This document shows positions 1 through 5,833 of a stretch of DNA of 5,833 nucleotides, in pieces. The stretch lies in contig CAMIIY010000146.1 in assembly GCA_946221045.1 (NCBI GenBank), positions 1 to 5,833 of the forward strand. The letters run 5' to 3'. The notes beneath the pieces are model-generated. The model was not told the DNA's origin. It worked only from the letters and a program-made list of their open reading frames with translations, and made no database searches. Each line of letters begins with the position of its first letter. Position 1 is the first letter of the stretch. The translations under genes and the position numbers were made by a program. The stretch is from an uncultured Oceanospirillaceae bacterium. Its GTDB lineage: Bacteria > Pseudomonadota > Gammaproteobacteria > Pseudomonadales > Balneatricaceae.

Positions 1-460
1 CCTGGCCGAAGCCGGGCTCCGACAATATGAGATCTCCGCCTACAGTCAATCCGGACAGGAAGCCCGCCACAACCTCAATTACTGGCAGTTTGGCGACTAT
101 ATCGGTATTGGCGCAGGTGCTCACGGCAAGCTGACCCTGCCGGAAGAGGGGCGCATTATCCGGCGCTGGAAACAGAAACAACCAAAAGGTTACATGCAAC
201 CCGATAGTCGACTCGGTGGCCAGAGCGAGATTAAAACCGAAGACAGGGCCTTTGAGTTTATGCTCAATGCACTGCGGCTCACCGAAGGGGTTGATACGGC
301 GTTGCTTAAACAGCGCACTGGACTGACACCCGCACAGATTGCCACCCCTCTCGACACCGCTCGCAGGCGCGGCCTGTTGCTTAACGACCCTGACCGGCTG
401 GCCCCGTCAGCACAGGGACGCCTGTTTCTGAATGACCTGCTCGGACTGTTTCTGGAGTAA
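1..460 (+). CDS. hemW: HemW, radical SAM family haem chaperone (C-terminal part, 5' end outside the window)
   Basis: The last 152 codons of a HemW (formerly YggW, 'HemN-like') protein; the reading frame starts at base 2 and ends with TAA at 458-460. Visible family signatures are QYEISAYSQ near the start, then HNLNYWQFGDYIGIGAGAHG, which is almost identical to the block E. coli HemW carries at this place. The HemN C-terminal helical domain follows (EFMLNALRLTEG) with a winged-helix-like tail ending DLLGLFLE. The CxxxCxxC radical SAM cluster site lies upstream and cannot be seen. HemW binds haem and is thought to deliver it to membrane haem proteins; it is not a true coproporphyrinogen dehydrogenase, although many databases call it that. 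The gene is on the same strand as the uptake cluster but 129 bases from it, so co-transcription is uncertain. The family call is secure. Confidence 0.93.
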   Translation, partial: LAEAGLRQYEISAYSQSGQEARHNLNYWQFGDYIGIGAGAHGKLTLPEEGRIIRRWKQKQPKGYMQPDSRLGGQSEIKTEDRAFEFMLNALRLTEGVDTALLKQRTGLTPAQIATPLDTARRRGLLLNDPDRLAPSAQGRLFLNDLLGLFLE

Positions 461-589
461 TCCGGAGAATCACCCCAACCCAGGTCATCTCGCCTCACAT
501 CAGCGCGACAATATGCCACATTTTTCCAGCTCAGCTTAGCCCCTAAAATAGCACGCTAATATCCTCGCTTAATCTGGAGCACAACGCTT
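461..589. other. Intergenic region between hemW and the receptor gene
   Basis: This 129-base gap should carry the control region of the receptor cluster if the cluster has its own promoter. It holds no clear stem-loop with a T tract that would end hemW transcription. The part from about 536 to 562 is AT-rich and contains two -10-like hexamers (TAAAAT at 544-549 and TAATAT at 557-562), but neither has a good -35 partner. It also contains a small inverted repeat, TAGC-AC-GCTA at 549-558, and a wider one, TTAGC at 536-540 with GCTAA at 555-559. No recognisable Fur box was found. Confidence 0.4.
576..579 (+). promoter_or_regulatory. Ribosome binding site of the receptor gene
   Basis: GGAG lies 10 bases before the ATG at 590. 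It supports this start, which is also the only one that keeps the signal peptide. Confidence 0.65.
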
Positions 590-2686
590 ATGGAATCCGG
601 CCGACCCAGACCGTCCTTGTCTCACTGCCTGATATTCACCTGTCTTGGTCTGCCACACATACCCGTTCTGCATGCGGATGAACTCATGCCGGTTATGGTT
701 GTTACAGCCAGTCGAGAGGACGAATTCAACACCGAAGTACCAGTTAGCATCGGCGTCATTGGTCAGCAACAGCTGACAATGGATCAAGGTGCACATATTC
801 AGGACAGCACCCGACATATTGCCGGTGTTACGATCAATCAGCTAAGTGGCAGTTCTTCCCATAACACCGGCATTCGCATGCCCCTCAATTACGATGGGTA
901 TTACCTGTTTTTACAGGACAATGTGCCTCTGCAGTCCGCTGCGTTCTTCAATCATAACGGGCTTCGCTGGAGCAGTTACAACACCAGCGCTTCACAGATA
1001 GAAATTTTGAAAGGAGCCGGCAGTACGCTTTATGGTTCGGGGGCTGTAGCAGCAACCGTCAACGTTATCAGTGAAGAGCCCGGGTTTTCGCCTGAAGGTA
1101 AGCTGTTCGTTCAGGCTGGCGAAAACGATGCGATCCAAACCCGGTTGAGTTACACCGATGCCATCAGCGAAAACCAGAGCCTGCTGATTGCTGGCTCTGC
1201 CCTGCAGGATAATGGCTGGCGGGACCATACCGCCCGGGACAGGCAGGAGCTGTTACTTAAACACCTCTGGCTACTGGATGATCGTAACGAAATTAACACC
1301 CAGCTACAGACCTCCCGCAGTCATGATGAGATGGCCAGCTCCCTGAGCAAAGACGAGTATCGCTCAGATCCCACTCTCTCAGGTTTAAGTGATCAGGTAT
1401 TGGCAATCGACCCGGTGCGCAAAAGTGACTTTGCCCGCCTGAGCGTCGAATGGACCCATTTTTACAACGACCGCCTGGAACTCAGCCTGATCCCCTACTG
1501 GCGCTACAACACCAATGACTATGTCGCCACCTGGAATAGTTATACCCCTCAGGCTGAGAGTACTGTCCGGAGTCTGGGGTTGCTGGCTAAAGCCAGTTAC
1601 AGTCACGACAATGGCAGTGAAACCCTGTTTGGCCTCGATCTGGAGCACTCAGAAGCAGCCTTCAGCAGCATACAGCCCTTTACGGTGACCATTAGTGGCT
1701 GGAGCGGCAGCACCACCTACCCCGAAGGTTTTCGTTATCAGGATCAGCAGGTCGAATACCGTAACCTGTCCCCCTACATTCAACACAGTTATCGTTACAG
1801 CGACCGCCTTATGCTGCAGGCCGGGCTACGTTATGACTACAACCGCTATGAACTCGACAATCACCTGGCACAGACGGATGACGATGGCTTTGGCAACCGT
1901 CAACTGGCCGACCGGCGGGATAGCTTCAATAGTCTGAACCCTAAACTGGGTTTTAATTATCAACTGGATAGCCAGCAAAATATCTTCGGTCGACTGGCAC
2001 AGGCAAACCGGCTGCCAAGTGCATCTGCTCTTTACAATCTGAAAAGTGGTGACAGTGGCTCACTGGTCGGTGGCGTGGAAGAGGAAACGTCAACAACGCT
2101 GGAACTGGGTTATCGGATGCAACACGAGCACGGTTATCTGACTGTATCCGTCTATCAAATCGACATTGACGATGCAATTGTACTGGCCCGCGACAGCAGT
2201 GATGACACCTACCGCACCAACGCGGGCAAAGTAAAACATACCGGTATCGAGCTTGAGGCCCTCCATCACCTGAGCCCCGACTGGTCCGCACAACTGGCAT
2301 TCAGCCACTCCCGCCATAAATTTGATGATTATATTAACAATGGCGTCGACTATTCCGGCAATGAACAGATGCTGGGGCCGAATAACAAAGGGACAGCCAG
2401 CCTGTTATGGCACCCAACCAACTTGCCCAAGCTCAATCTCCAGCTTCAGTTCGACTACTTCGGCAACTACTGGATGGATGATGCCAACTCCCGCCGCGGT
2501 GACGGCTACTCTTTGGCGCACCTTAAGGCACGTTACGCCTTCACACCGGATCTGATTCTGTCGGCACGTATCGAAAATCTTTTTGACCGTCATTATGCCT
2601 ACCAGTCAGAGCTTAGCTGGGGCCGGGAAGCCTATTACCCGGGCACTCCGCTGACTGTCCATGCAGCACTGGAATTTAGCTGGTAA
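590..2686 (+). CDS. TonB-dependent outer-membrane receptor, probably for a ferric siderophore or similar metal chelate
   Basis: A 698-residue protein of usual length for this family. Residues 1-29 look like a Sec signal peptide: arginines at 5 and 7, a hydrophobic stretch, and a likely cut after LHA at 27-29. A TonB-box-like stretch follows directly (PVMVVTAS, 34-41). The plug domain covers about 48-161 and ends in the typical IEILKGAGSTLYGSGA block (137-152) followed by VNVIS. The rest is a 22-strand-type beta barrel rich in alternating aromatic residues, with NRLPSASALYNL and TTLELGYR near the middle of the barrel's second half, and the classic closing segment ENLFDRHY (from 662) through YYPGTP to a C-terminal tryptophan. 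It should carry a substrate across the outer membrane using energy passed on by TonB. The substrate cannot be read from sequence; the PepSY-TM and tonB neighbours favour an iron-siderophore. Haem, cobalamin or another metal chelate remain possible. Confidence 0.93.
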   Translation: MESGRPRPSLSHCLIFTCLGLPHIPVLHADELMPVMVVTASREDEFNTEVPVSIGVIGQQQLTMDQGAHIQDSTRHIAGVTINQLSGSSSHNTGIRMPLNYDGYYLFLQDNVPLQSAAFFNHNGLRWSSYNTSASQIEILKGAGSTLYGSGAVAATVNVISEEPGFSPEGKLFVQAGENDAIQTRLSYTDAISENQSLLIAGSALQDNGWRDHTARDRQELLLKHLWLLDDRNEINTQLQTSRSHDEMASSLSKDEYRSDPTLSGLSDQVLAIDPVRKSDFARLSVEWTHFYNDRLELSLIPYWRYNTNDYVATWNSYTPQAESTVRSLGLLAKASYSHDNGSETLFGLDLEHSEAAFSSIQPFTVTISGWSGSTTYPEGFRYQDQQVEYRNLSPYIQHSYRYSDRLMLQAGLRYDYNRYELDNHLAQTDDDGFGNRQLADRRDSFNSLNPKLGFNYQLDSQQNIFGRLAQANRLPSASALYNLKSGDSGSLVGGVEEETSTTLELGYRMQHEHGYLTVSVYQIDIDDAIVLARDSSDDTYRTNAGKVKHTGIELEALHHLSPDWSAQLAFSHSRHKFDDYINNGVDYSGNEQMLGPNNKGTASLLWHPTNLPKLNLQLQFDYFGNYWMDDANSRRGDGYSLAHLKARYAFTPDLILSARIENLFDRHYAYQSELSWGREAYYPGTPLTVHAALEFSW

Positions 2687-2692
2687 TTCACC

Positions 2693-2696
2693 GGAG
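2693..2696 (+). promoter_or_regulatory. Ribosome binding site of the PepSY-TM gene
   Basis: GGAG lies 8 bases before the ATG at 2705, inside the 18-base gap after the receptor stop codon. The short gap leaves no room for a promoter, so the two genes are very likely co-transcribed. Confidence 0.75.
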
Positions 2697-2704
2697 CACT
2701 GAAG

Positions 2705-4090
2705 ATGAAAAGCACCCTTTATCGCTGGCATCGTCGCATTGCCATTCTTGTGCTCTTGCCGCTGCTGCTGTGGGCACTGAGTGGTCTTCTGCACCCTCTG
2801 ATGCGACTGACCCAACCCGAGATCGCTCAGCACCACTACCCCCTGCCAGTCTGGCCAGCCGACCTGACCGGTCCCTGGATAGACGAATCACAGGCAATCT
2901 CGGGCATCAGACCGGTCAAAGTTGAGGATAGCTGGTGGCAGCAACAGTGGCTGAATCGAAACACACCAGCCGCCTTTACAGATCTGAAAACAGGTACCTC
3001 TCAGCCTGACATAGCAGGTCAATATGCGACACAACTGGCACGGCATTTCAGCGGCGATTCCAGCTCGGCAATTAGTCAAATACGGTTTATTGATCAATTT
3101 AACGACGACTATGCACCGATTAATCGCCTCCTCCCGGTGTGGGAGGTTAGTTTCAACCGCCCCGATGGGCTTCAGGTCTATGTCGATATTCGCCAAGATC
3201 GCCTGGCCACAGTCAGTGACAATACCCGTCGCACATTACAAACGCTGTTTCAGACCCTGCACACCTGGTCATTCTGGGATGCAGATTCCCTTCTGAGAAA
3301 TGCAGTCGTGATGGCCATGACAACAGGGCTGCTGTTTATCGGCATGAGTGGCCTTTACCTCTTTCTGGTTTTGCCATTGCGTAACCGGGGGTTCAATAAC
3401 AGTCGCAGAGTTCATATCTGGGGTGGAGCACTGCTTTCACTGTTCCTGTTCATGTTTGCCTTCAGTGGCCTGCTACGCAGTCTGGAAAAACAATTACCCC
3501 AGGTGCGAGGCATCACTCTGGCGAGCCAGCCCGACCTGAGTCAGATCAGTTTTGGATTCCGGCAATTGCAACAGCAGCTGCCAGACATTAACAACGCAAT
3601 TCTGCACAGACTTGAACAGCAGACAGTCTGGCAGATCAGTCAGGCCGGTCAGCCCGACCGTTGGCTATCCGCCGTCAACGGCACCCCCATCATCGATGGC
3701 AAAAAACGTTTTGCCCAGCAACTGGCGCTGACCGCATTAGGGTCATTACCCACGCCCGAGTCCAGCCAGTCGATTCGTAGTTTCAAGACGACACAGGACT
3801 ACGGTTTTATTGATAAACGCTTACCGGTACTGGCCTTACATCTGCCCGGCCAGACCCTGTATCTGGATACCCGGGATGAAGTGTTATCGAAACAGAGCGA
3901 TGCCCGGTCGCAACTGTTTGGCTGGATTTTCCGTTACTTGCACAAGTGGCACTTTGCTGATGGTCTGGGGCTCAATATGCGCGACAGCCTGATGGCGCTG
4001 ACCCTTCTCTTGCTAAACGGTATTGCACTGCTTGGAGGCAGCCTATGGCTGAAACGGCGGCGCAAACACAATCAGGCCACAACAGGATAA
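2705..4090 (+). CDS. PepSY-associated TM-helix inner-membrane protein, FoxB/PiuB-like putative siderophore-iron reductase
   Basis: A 461-residue membrane protein with four predicted membrane helices at about 11-33, 197-223, 239-260 and 428-449, and two large loops between helices 1-2 and 3-4 that should face the periplasm. Each half repeats the PepSY-TM pattern: a histidine before the first helix (WHRR, H9; RVHIWGG, H237), an SGLL turn at the helix end (26-29 and 254-257), and an LHxW motif before the next helix (H186; H413, with H416 nearby). These histidines at the membrane edges are candidate haem ligands, by analogy with FoxB, a di-haem membrane reductase acting on siderophores. The arginine-rich tail KRRRK (450-454) fits a cytoplasmic C-terminus. 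The gene sits directly behind the receptor and overlaps or abuts tonB, which is the context expected for releasing iron from an imported chelate in the periplasm. The membrane family is well supported; reductase activity and substrate are inferred. Confidence 0.88.
   Translation: MKSTLYRWHRRIAILVLLPLLLWALSGLLHPLMRLTQPEIAQHHYPLPVWPADLTGPWIDESQAISGIRPVKVEDSWWQQQWLNRNTPAAFTDLKTGTSQPDIAGQYATQLARHFSGDSSSAISQIRFIDQFNDDYAPINRLLPVWEVSFNRPDGLQVYVDIRQDRLATVSDNTRRTLQTLFQTLHTWSFWDADSLLRNAVVMAMTTGLLFIGMSGLYLFLVLPLRNRGFNNSRRVHIWGGALLSLFLFMFAFSGLLRSLEKQLPQVRGITLASQPDLSQISFGFRQLQQQLPDINNAILHRLEQQTVWQISQAGQPDRWLSAVNGTPIIDGKKRFAQQLALTALGSLPTPESSQSIRSFKTTQDYGFIDKRLPVLALHLPGQTLYLDTRDEVLSKQSDARSQLFGWIFRYLHKWHFADGLGLNMRDSLMALTLLLLNGIALLGGSLWLKRRRKHNQATTG
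4034..4038 (+). promoter_or_regulatory. Ribosome binding site for the upstream tonB start
   Basis: GGAGG lies 6 bases before the ATG at 4045, within the end of the PepSY-TM gene. It is the stronger of two candidate sites; the other is AGGA at 4084-4087, 8 bases before the ATG at 4096. The caveat is that GGAGG here also encodes a Gly-Gly in the last membrane helix of the PepSY-TM protein. Confidence 0.5.
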
Positions 4091-4860
4091 ACCTGATGCC
4101 GGGACAGCAACTGCCAGTAGGCAGGATGGCCGTATTACTTTCCGTGAGTATTCATCTGGCTGGCCTGCTACTGCTGGCACCCATGTCACCGGCCACACCC
4201 GCTCAGCAGGCAACCCGATCATTACAGGTCGTGATGCCGCTGGCCACAGTGCCACGGCCCCAATCAGCAGAACCGGTCACGCCCATTGCTTCAGAACCTC
4301 GCCCACCTGAGCCGGAACCGGAACCGGAACCGGAATCGAAGCCGAAGCCGAAGCCGAAGCCAGAACCCAAGCCTATCAAGCCGAACCAGTCAGCGCCGGT
4401 AACCGTACCGAAGTCAGCCCCGTCAGTACCTGAGCAAAAGCAGATACCGACCACTGCACACAGCAATTCAGCACAACACACTCCTGCAGCAGAGATAGCC
4501 TTTTCATCCGCATCCAGGGCCAAACAGATACTACATGAGCCAACGTTGACATCACTCCATGCACAATCTGAAAATCTCTACCTTGCCCGGATCAGCGCTG
4601 CCATCCAAAAACAGCAACGATATCCAAAACGATCCAGGCAACGCCAAGAAGATGGGGTTGTCACACTGCAACTGCAAGTGAATCGCGCAGGGACCCTGAG
4701 TAGCCTGAGCCTCATGCACTCTAGCGGTTACCCACGTTTAGATCGGGAAGCCCAGCGCATGGTCAGAGTAGCGGCTCCGTTTCCGGCATTGCCTGCAGAC
4801 CTGAAAGAAAACATTCTCACACTTATCCTGCCAATCCGTTTTGATCTGACAGACAAATAA
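4045..4860 (+). CDS. tonB: TonB energy transducer
   Basis: A 271-residue TonB with all three expected parts. A single N-terminal membrane helix covers about 29-47 and carries the SxxxH pattern (S33, H37) that TonB proteins need to use the ExbB-ExbD motor. A proline-rich periplasmic linker runs from about 65 to 130, with an EP block (89-96) followed by a KP block (99-106). The C-terminal domain (about 178-271) has QRYPKRSR, DGVVTLQLQVNRAGTLSSL, SSGYPRLDREAQRMVRVAAPFPALP and a closing beta strand. It should span the periplasm and energise the receptor encoded two genes upstream. The 4045 start overlaps the previous gene by 46 bases; starting at 4096 (residue 18) would shorten only the cytoplasmic tail and remove the overlap. 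No exbB or exbD is seen, so the motor proteins would come from elsewhere in the genome. The next gene is a chemoreceptor with its own promoter, so tonB is probably last in the operon. Confidence 0.9.
   Translation: MAETAAQTQSGHNRINLMPGQQLPVGRMAVLLSVSIHLAGLLLLAPMSPATPAQQATRSLQVVMPLATVPRPQSAEPVTPIASEPRPPEPEPEPEPESKPKPKPKPEPKPIKPNQSAPVTVPKSAPSVPEQKQIPTTAHSNSAQHTPAAEIAFSSASRAKQILHEPTLTSLHAQSENLYLARISAAIQKQQRYPKRSRQRQEDGVVTLQLQVNRAGTLSSLSLMHSSGYPRLDREAQRMVRVAAPFPALPADLKENILTLILPIRFDLTDK
4309..4374 (+). repeat. In-frame hexanucleotide repeat coding for the EP/KP linker of TonB
   Basis: The DNA has GAGCCG followed by three GAACCG units, an interruption (GAATCG), then three AAGCCG units and decayed copies (AAGCCA, GAACCC, AAGCCT). 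It encodes EP x4, ES, KP x4, EP, KP. Each unit keeps the frame, so copy-number change by slippage would lengthen or shorten the linker without breaking the gene. Confidence 0.85.
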
Positions 4861-4917
4861 TGCCCGTCAACACACAACCCCTGTATTGGCCCATCACTAG
4901 CTCCCTTCATCAACGGG

Positions 4918-4944
4918 TTAAGTTTATGGCTGCGTGCCCGATAA
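4918..4944 (+). promoter_or_regulatory. Sigma-28 (FliA) flagellar-type promoter for the chemoreceptor gene
   Basis: TTAAGTTT at 4918-4925 matches the sigma-28 -35 consensus TAAAGTTT at 7 of 8 positions. CCCGATAA at 4937-4944 matches the -10 consensus GCCGATAA at 7 of 8. The spacer is 11 bases, the preferred length. Transcription would start near 4951 and give an untranslated leader of about 140 bases before the ATG at 5093. Chemoreceptor genes are classic members of the FliA regulon, so the context fits the motif. Confidence 0.8.
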
Positions 4945-4992
4945 CAACTGACAGACCCACCATCATCCAGACTGCTTAAGAACCATCAGAAA

Positions 4993-5019
4993 CAGCGCCT
5001 GACGGACGGCGTTGCTTTT
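4993..5019 (+). terminator. Possible weak hairpin with a short T tract
   Basis: CAGCGCC at 4993-4999 can pair with GGCGTTG at 5008-5014, giving seven pairs, one of them G-T, around an 8-base loop. CTTTTG follows. It could be a weak terminator for tonB read-through. However, it lies downstream of the sigma-28 promoter, so it would also sit in the chemoreceptor leader and may instead be a leader structure or have no function. Confidence 0.3.
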
Positions 5020-5082
5020 GACGACAGACCTGCCGTAAATTGAGTAAAACTTTATACCGCAGTGGTTCTTTGAACACTCGTT

Positions 5083-5086
5083 GAGG
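5083..5086 (+). promoter_or_regulatory. Ribosome binding site of the chemoreceptor gene
   Basis: GAGG lies 6 bases before the ATG at 5093 and fixes this as the start; the membrane anchor begins at the seventh residue of the resulting protein. Confidence 0.7.
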
Positions 5087-5092
5087 CGAAAC

Positions 5093-5833
5093 ATGCTGAT
5101 CAAGCAAAAACTGATTCTTCAGATTGTCCTTATTGTTCTGGGCTTTGCCGCACTGCTTGGCATTACCCGGTACAGCGCAACCAAACTGAGCCATATGCAC
5201 GAGCTAAGGCTGGCTGTCAGCGAGATTGAAGTCGATATGCTGAGCCTGCGCCGACATGAAAAAGACTTTCTGGCACGTAATGATCTGAAATACGTGGAGC
5301 GGTTTAACACCCTCAACACAAAGATGGTGGCCGACTTAGACACGCTGAACAAAGAACTGGCGGATAATCAAATTCAATCGGATCAAACTCAGGTTCTGGT
5401 GGCGTCACTGCAAAACTATGCGTTGCAGTTCAAGCAGATAAGCGAGTTGACCCAAACCATTGGGCTGGATCAGAAGTCAGGCCTGCGCGGCAGTCTGCGT
5501 GCCGCTATCCACGAAGTTGAAGCCACCCTCGGTCAGGTAAATCATGCAGAACTGATGGTCGACATGTTGCAGCTTCGGCGCAGCGAAAAAGACTTTTTGC
5601 TGCGTCTGGATATGAAATACCCACAAAAGTGGCAGGAAAAACATGACGGCATGTTACAGCACCTTGCCAACAGCAATCTGGGACTCAGCACCCGGGATAC
5701 CGTCGAACAGCAACTGAGCGTTTATCAGCGTGACTTTATGGCGCTGGTCAATGCTCTCCAGACCCGAGGCCTGACCCCCAACAGCGGCATAATGGGTGAG
5801 ATGCGCTCTGCTGTGCATCAGGCTGAAGAGAGT
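5093..5833 (+). CDS. Methyl-accepting chemotaxis protein with HBM-type sensor domain (N-terminal part, 3' end outside the window)
   Basis: The first 247 codons are open to the window edge with no stop. Residues 7-25 form the first membrane helix after a short basic start (MLIKQK). What follows is all-helical and should lie in the periplasm. It has two copies of a motif LRRxEKDFLxRxDxKY (52-67 and 161-176), which together with the length marks the helical bimodular (HBM) ligand-binding domain, typified by McpS of Pseudomonas putida, which binds TCA-cycle acids. A second repeated block begins at 124 and 226. The second membrane helix, HAMP domain and signalling hairpin would come later and are not seen, so a sensor kinase or cyclase with the same input domain cannot be fully excluded. 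The sigma-28 promoter upstream strongly favours a chemoreceptor. The ligand is not predictable; it is not evidently linked to the iron genes. Confidence 0.82.
   Translation, partial: MLIKQKLILQIVLIVLGFAALLGITRYSATKLSHMHELRLAVSEIEVDMLSLRRHEKDFLARNDLKYVERFNTLNTKMVADLDTLNKELADNQIQSDQTQVLVASLQNYALQFKQISELTQTIGLDQKSGLRGSLRAAIHEVEATLGQVNHAELMVDMLQLRRSEKDFLLRLDMKYPQKWQEKHDGMLQHLANSNLGLSTRDTVEQQLSVYQRDFMALVNALQTRGLTPNSGIMGEMRSAVHQAEES

Larger units (their letters stand above)
4861..5092. other. Intergenic region between tonB and the chemoreceptor gene
   Basis: This 232-base gap has no coding sequence that I can support. It contains a sigma-28 promoter (4918-4944) and a hairpin (4993-5014), listed separately. 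No strong terminator directly follows tonB; the only facing repeats near its stop (CCCGT around 4863 and ACGGG around 4913) are too far apart to be convincing. Confidence 0.6.

Noticed and set aside
194..460. A separate 88-residue protein starting at ATG 194
   Set aside because: The same frame is open to the window start and carries conserved HemW motifs upstream, so this is an internal methionine of hemW.
461..530. Terminator after hemW
   Set aside because: A T run is present near 521-525, but no stable stem precedes it.
541..567. Possible Fur box ahead of the receptor gene
   Set aside because: The best 19-base alignment to the GATAATGATAATCATTATC consensus that I found matches only about 8 positions, with no good 7-1-7 symmetry.
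1953..2300. Minus-strand open frame of 115 codons inside the receptor gene
   Set aside because: It lies wholly within a well-supported receptor barrel region and its translation resembles no protein family.
4309..4374. CRISPR-like or mobile repeat array
   Set aside because: The units are only 6 bases, in frame and without spacers; they simply encode the TonB linker.
4203..4523. Minus-strand open frame with a Gly/Ser/Phe repeat
   Set aside because: It is the antisense shadow of the EP/KP repeat in tonB and has no supporting start context.
5045..5066. Second sigma-28-like site starting at TAAAACTT
   Set aside because: The -35-like element has no GCCGATAA-like partner at 11 bases; the site at 4918-4944 is far better.

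Overview
This 5.8 kb window reads as part of the chromosome of a Gram-negative gammaproteobacterium. Base composition is moderate, by eye close to 50% G+C or slightly above. Evidence for this is an outer-membrane TonB-dependent receptor, a TonB protein, a HemW C-terminus very close to the enterobacterial type, and a chemoreceptor of the HBM class. A motile, probably aquatic, relative of Oceanospirillales or Pseudomonas would fit, but the genus cannot be set from the sequence alone. All five supported genes lie on the plus strand.

Layout. Bases 1-460 are the 3' end of hemW. A 129-base gap (461-589) with no convincing terminator or Fur box follows. Bases 590-4860 form a tight three-gene cluster: a TonB-dependent outer-membrane receptor (590-2686), a four-helix PepSY-TM membrane protein (2705-4090, 18 bases after the receptor) and a TonB energy transducer (4045-4860, overlapping the previous gene by 46 bases, or starting at 4096 with no overlap). 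A 232-base gap (4861-5092) holds a near-perfect flagellar sigma-28 promoter. Bases 5093-5833 are the 5' end of a methyl-accepting chemotaxis protein that runs off the window.

How the cluster probably works. The receptor would take up a metal chelate, most likely a ferric siderophore, across the outer membrane, powered by the dedicated TonB. The PepSY-TM protein resembles FoxB/PiuB-type inner-membrane proteins, for which a role in reducing iron out of siderophores in the periplasm is known or proposed. No ABC permease, exbB or exbD is visible in the window. The substrate is inferred, not seen.

The most notable observations are the internal two-fold duplication of the PepSY-TM protein (offset about 228 residues), the sigma-28 promoter with exact 11-base spacing before the chemoreceptor, an internal repeat in the chemoreceptor's ligand-binding region, the hexanucleotide repeat coding for an EP-then-KP charge-switched linker in TonB, and two competing tonB starts. 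I see no clearly new biological system here; the cluster looks like a compact variant of a known iron-uptake theme.
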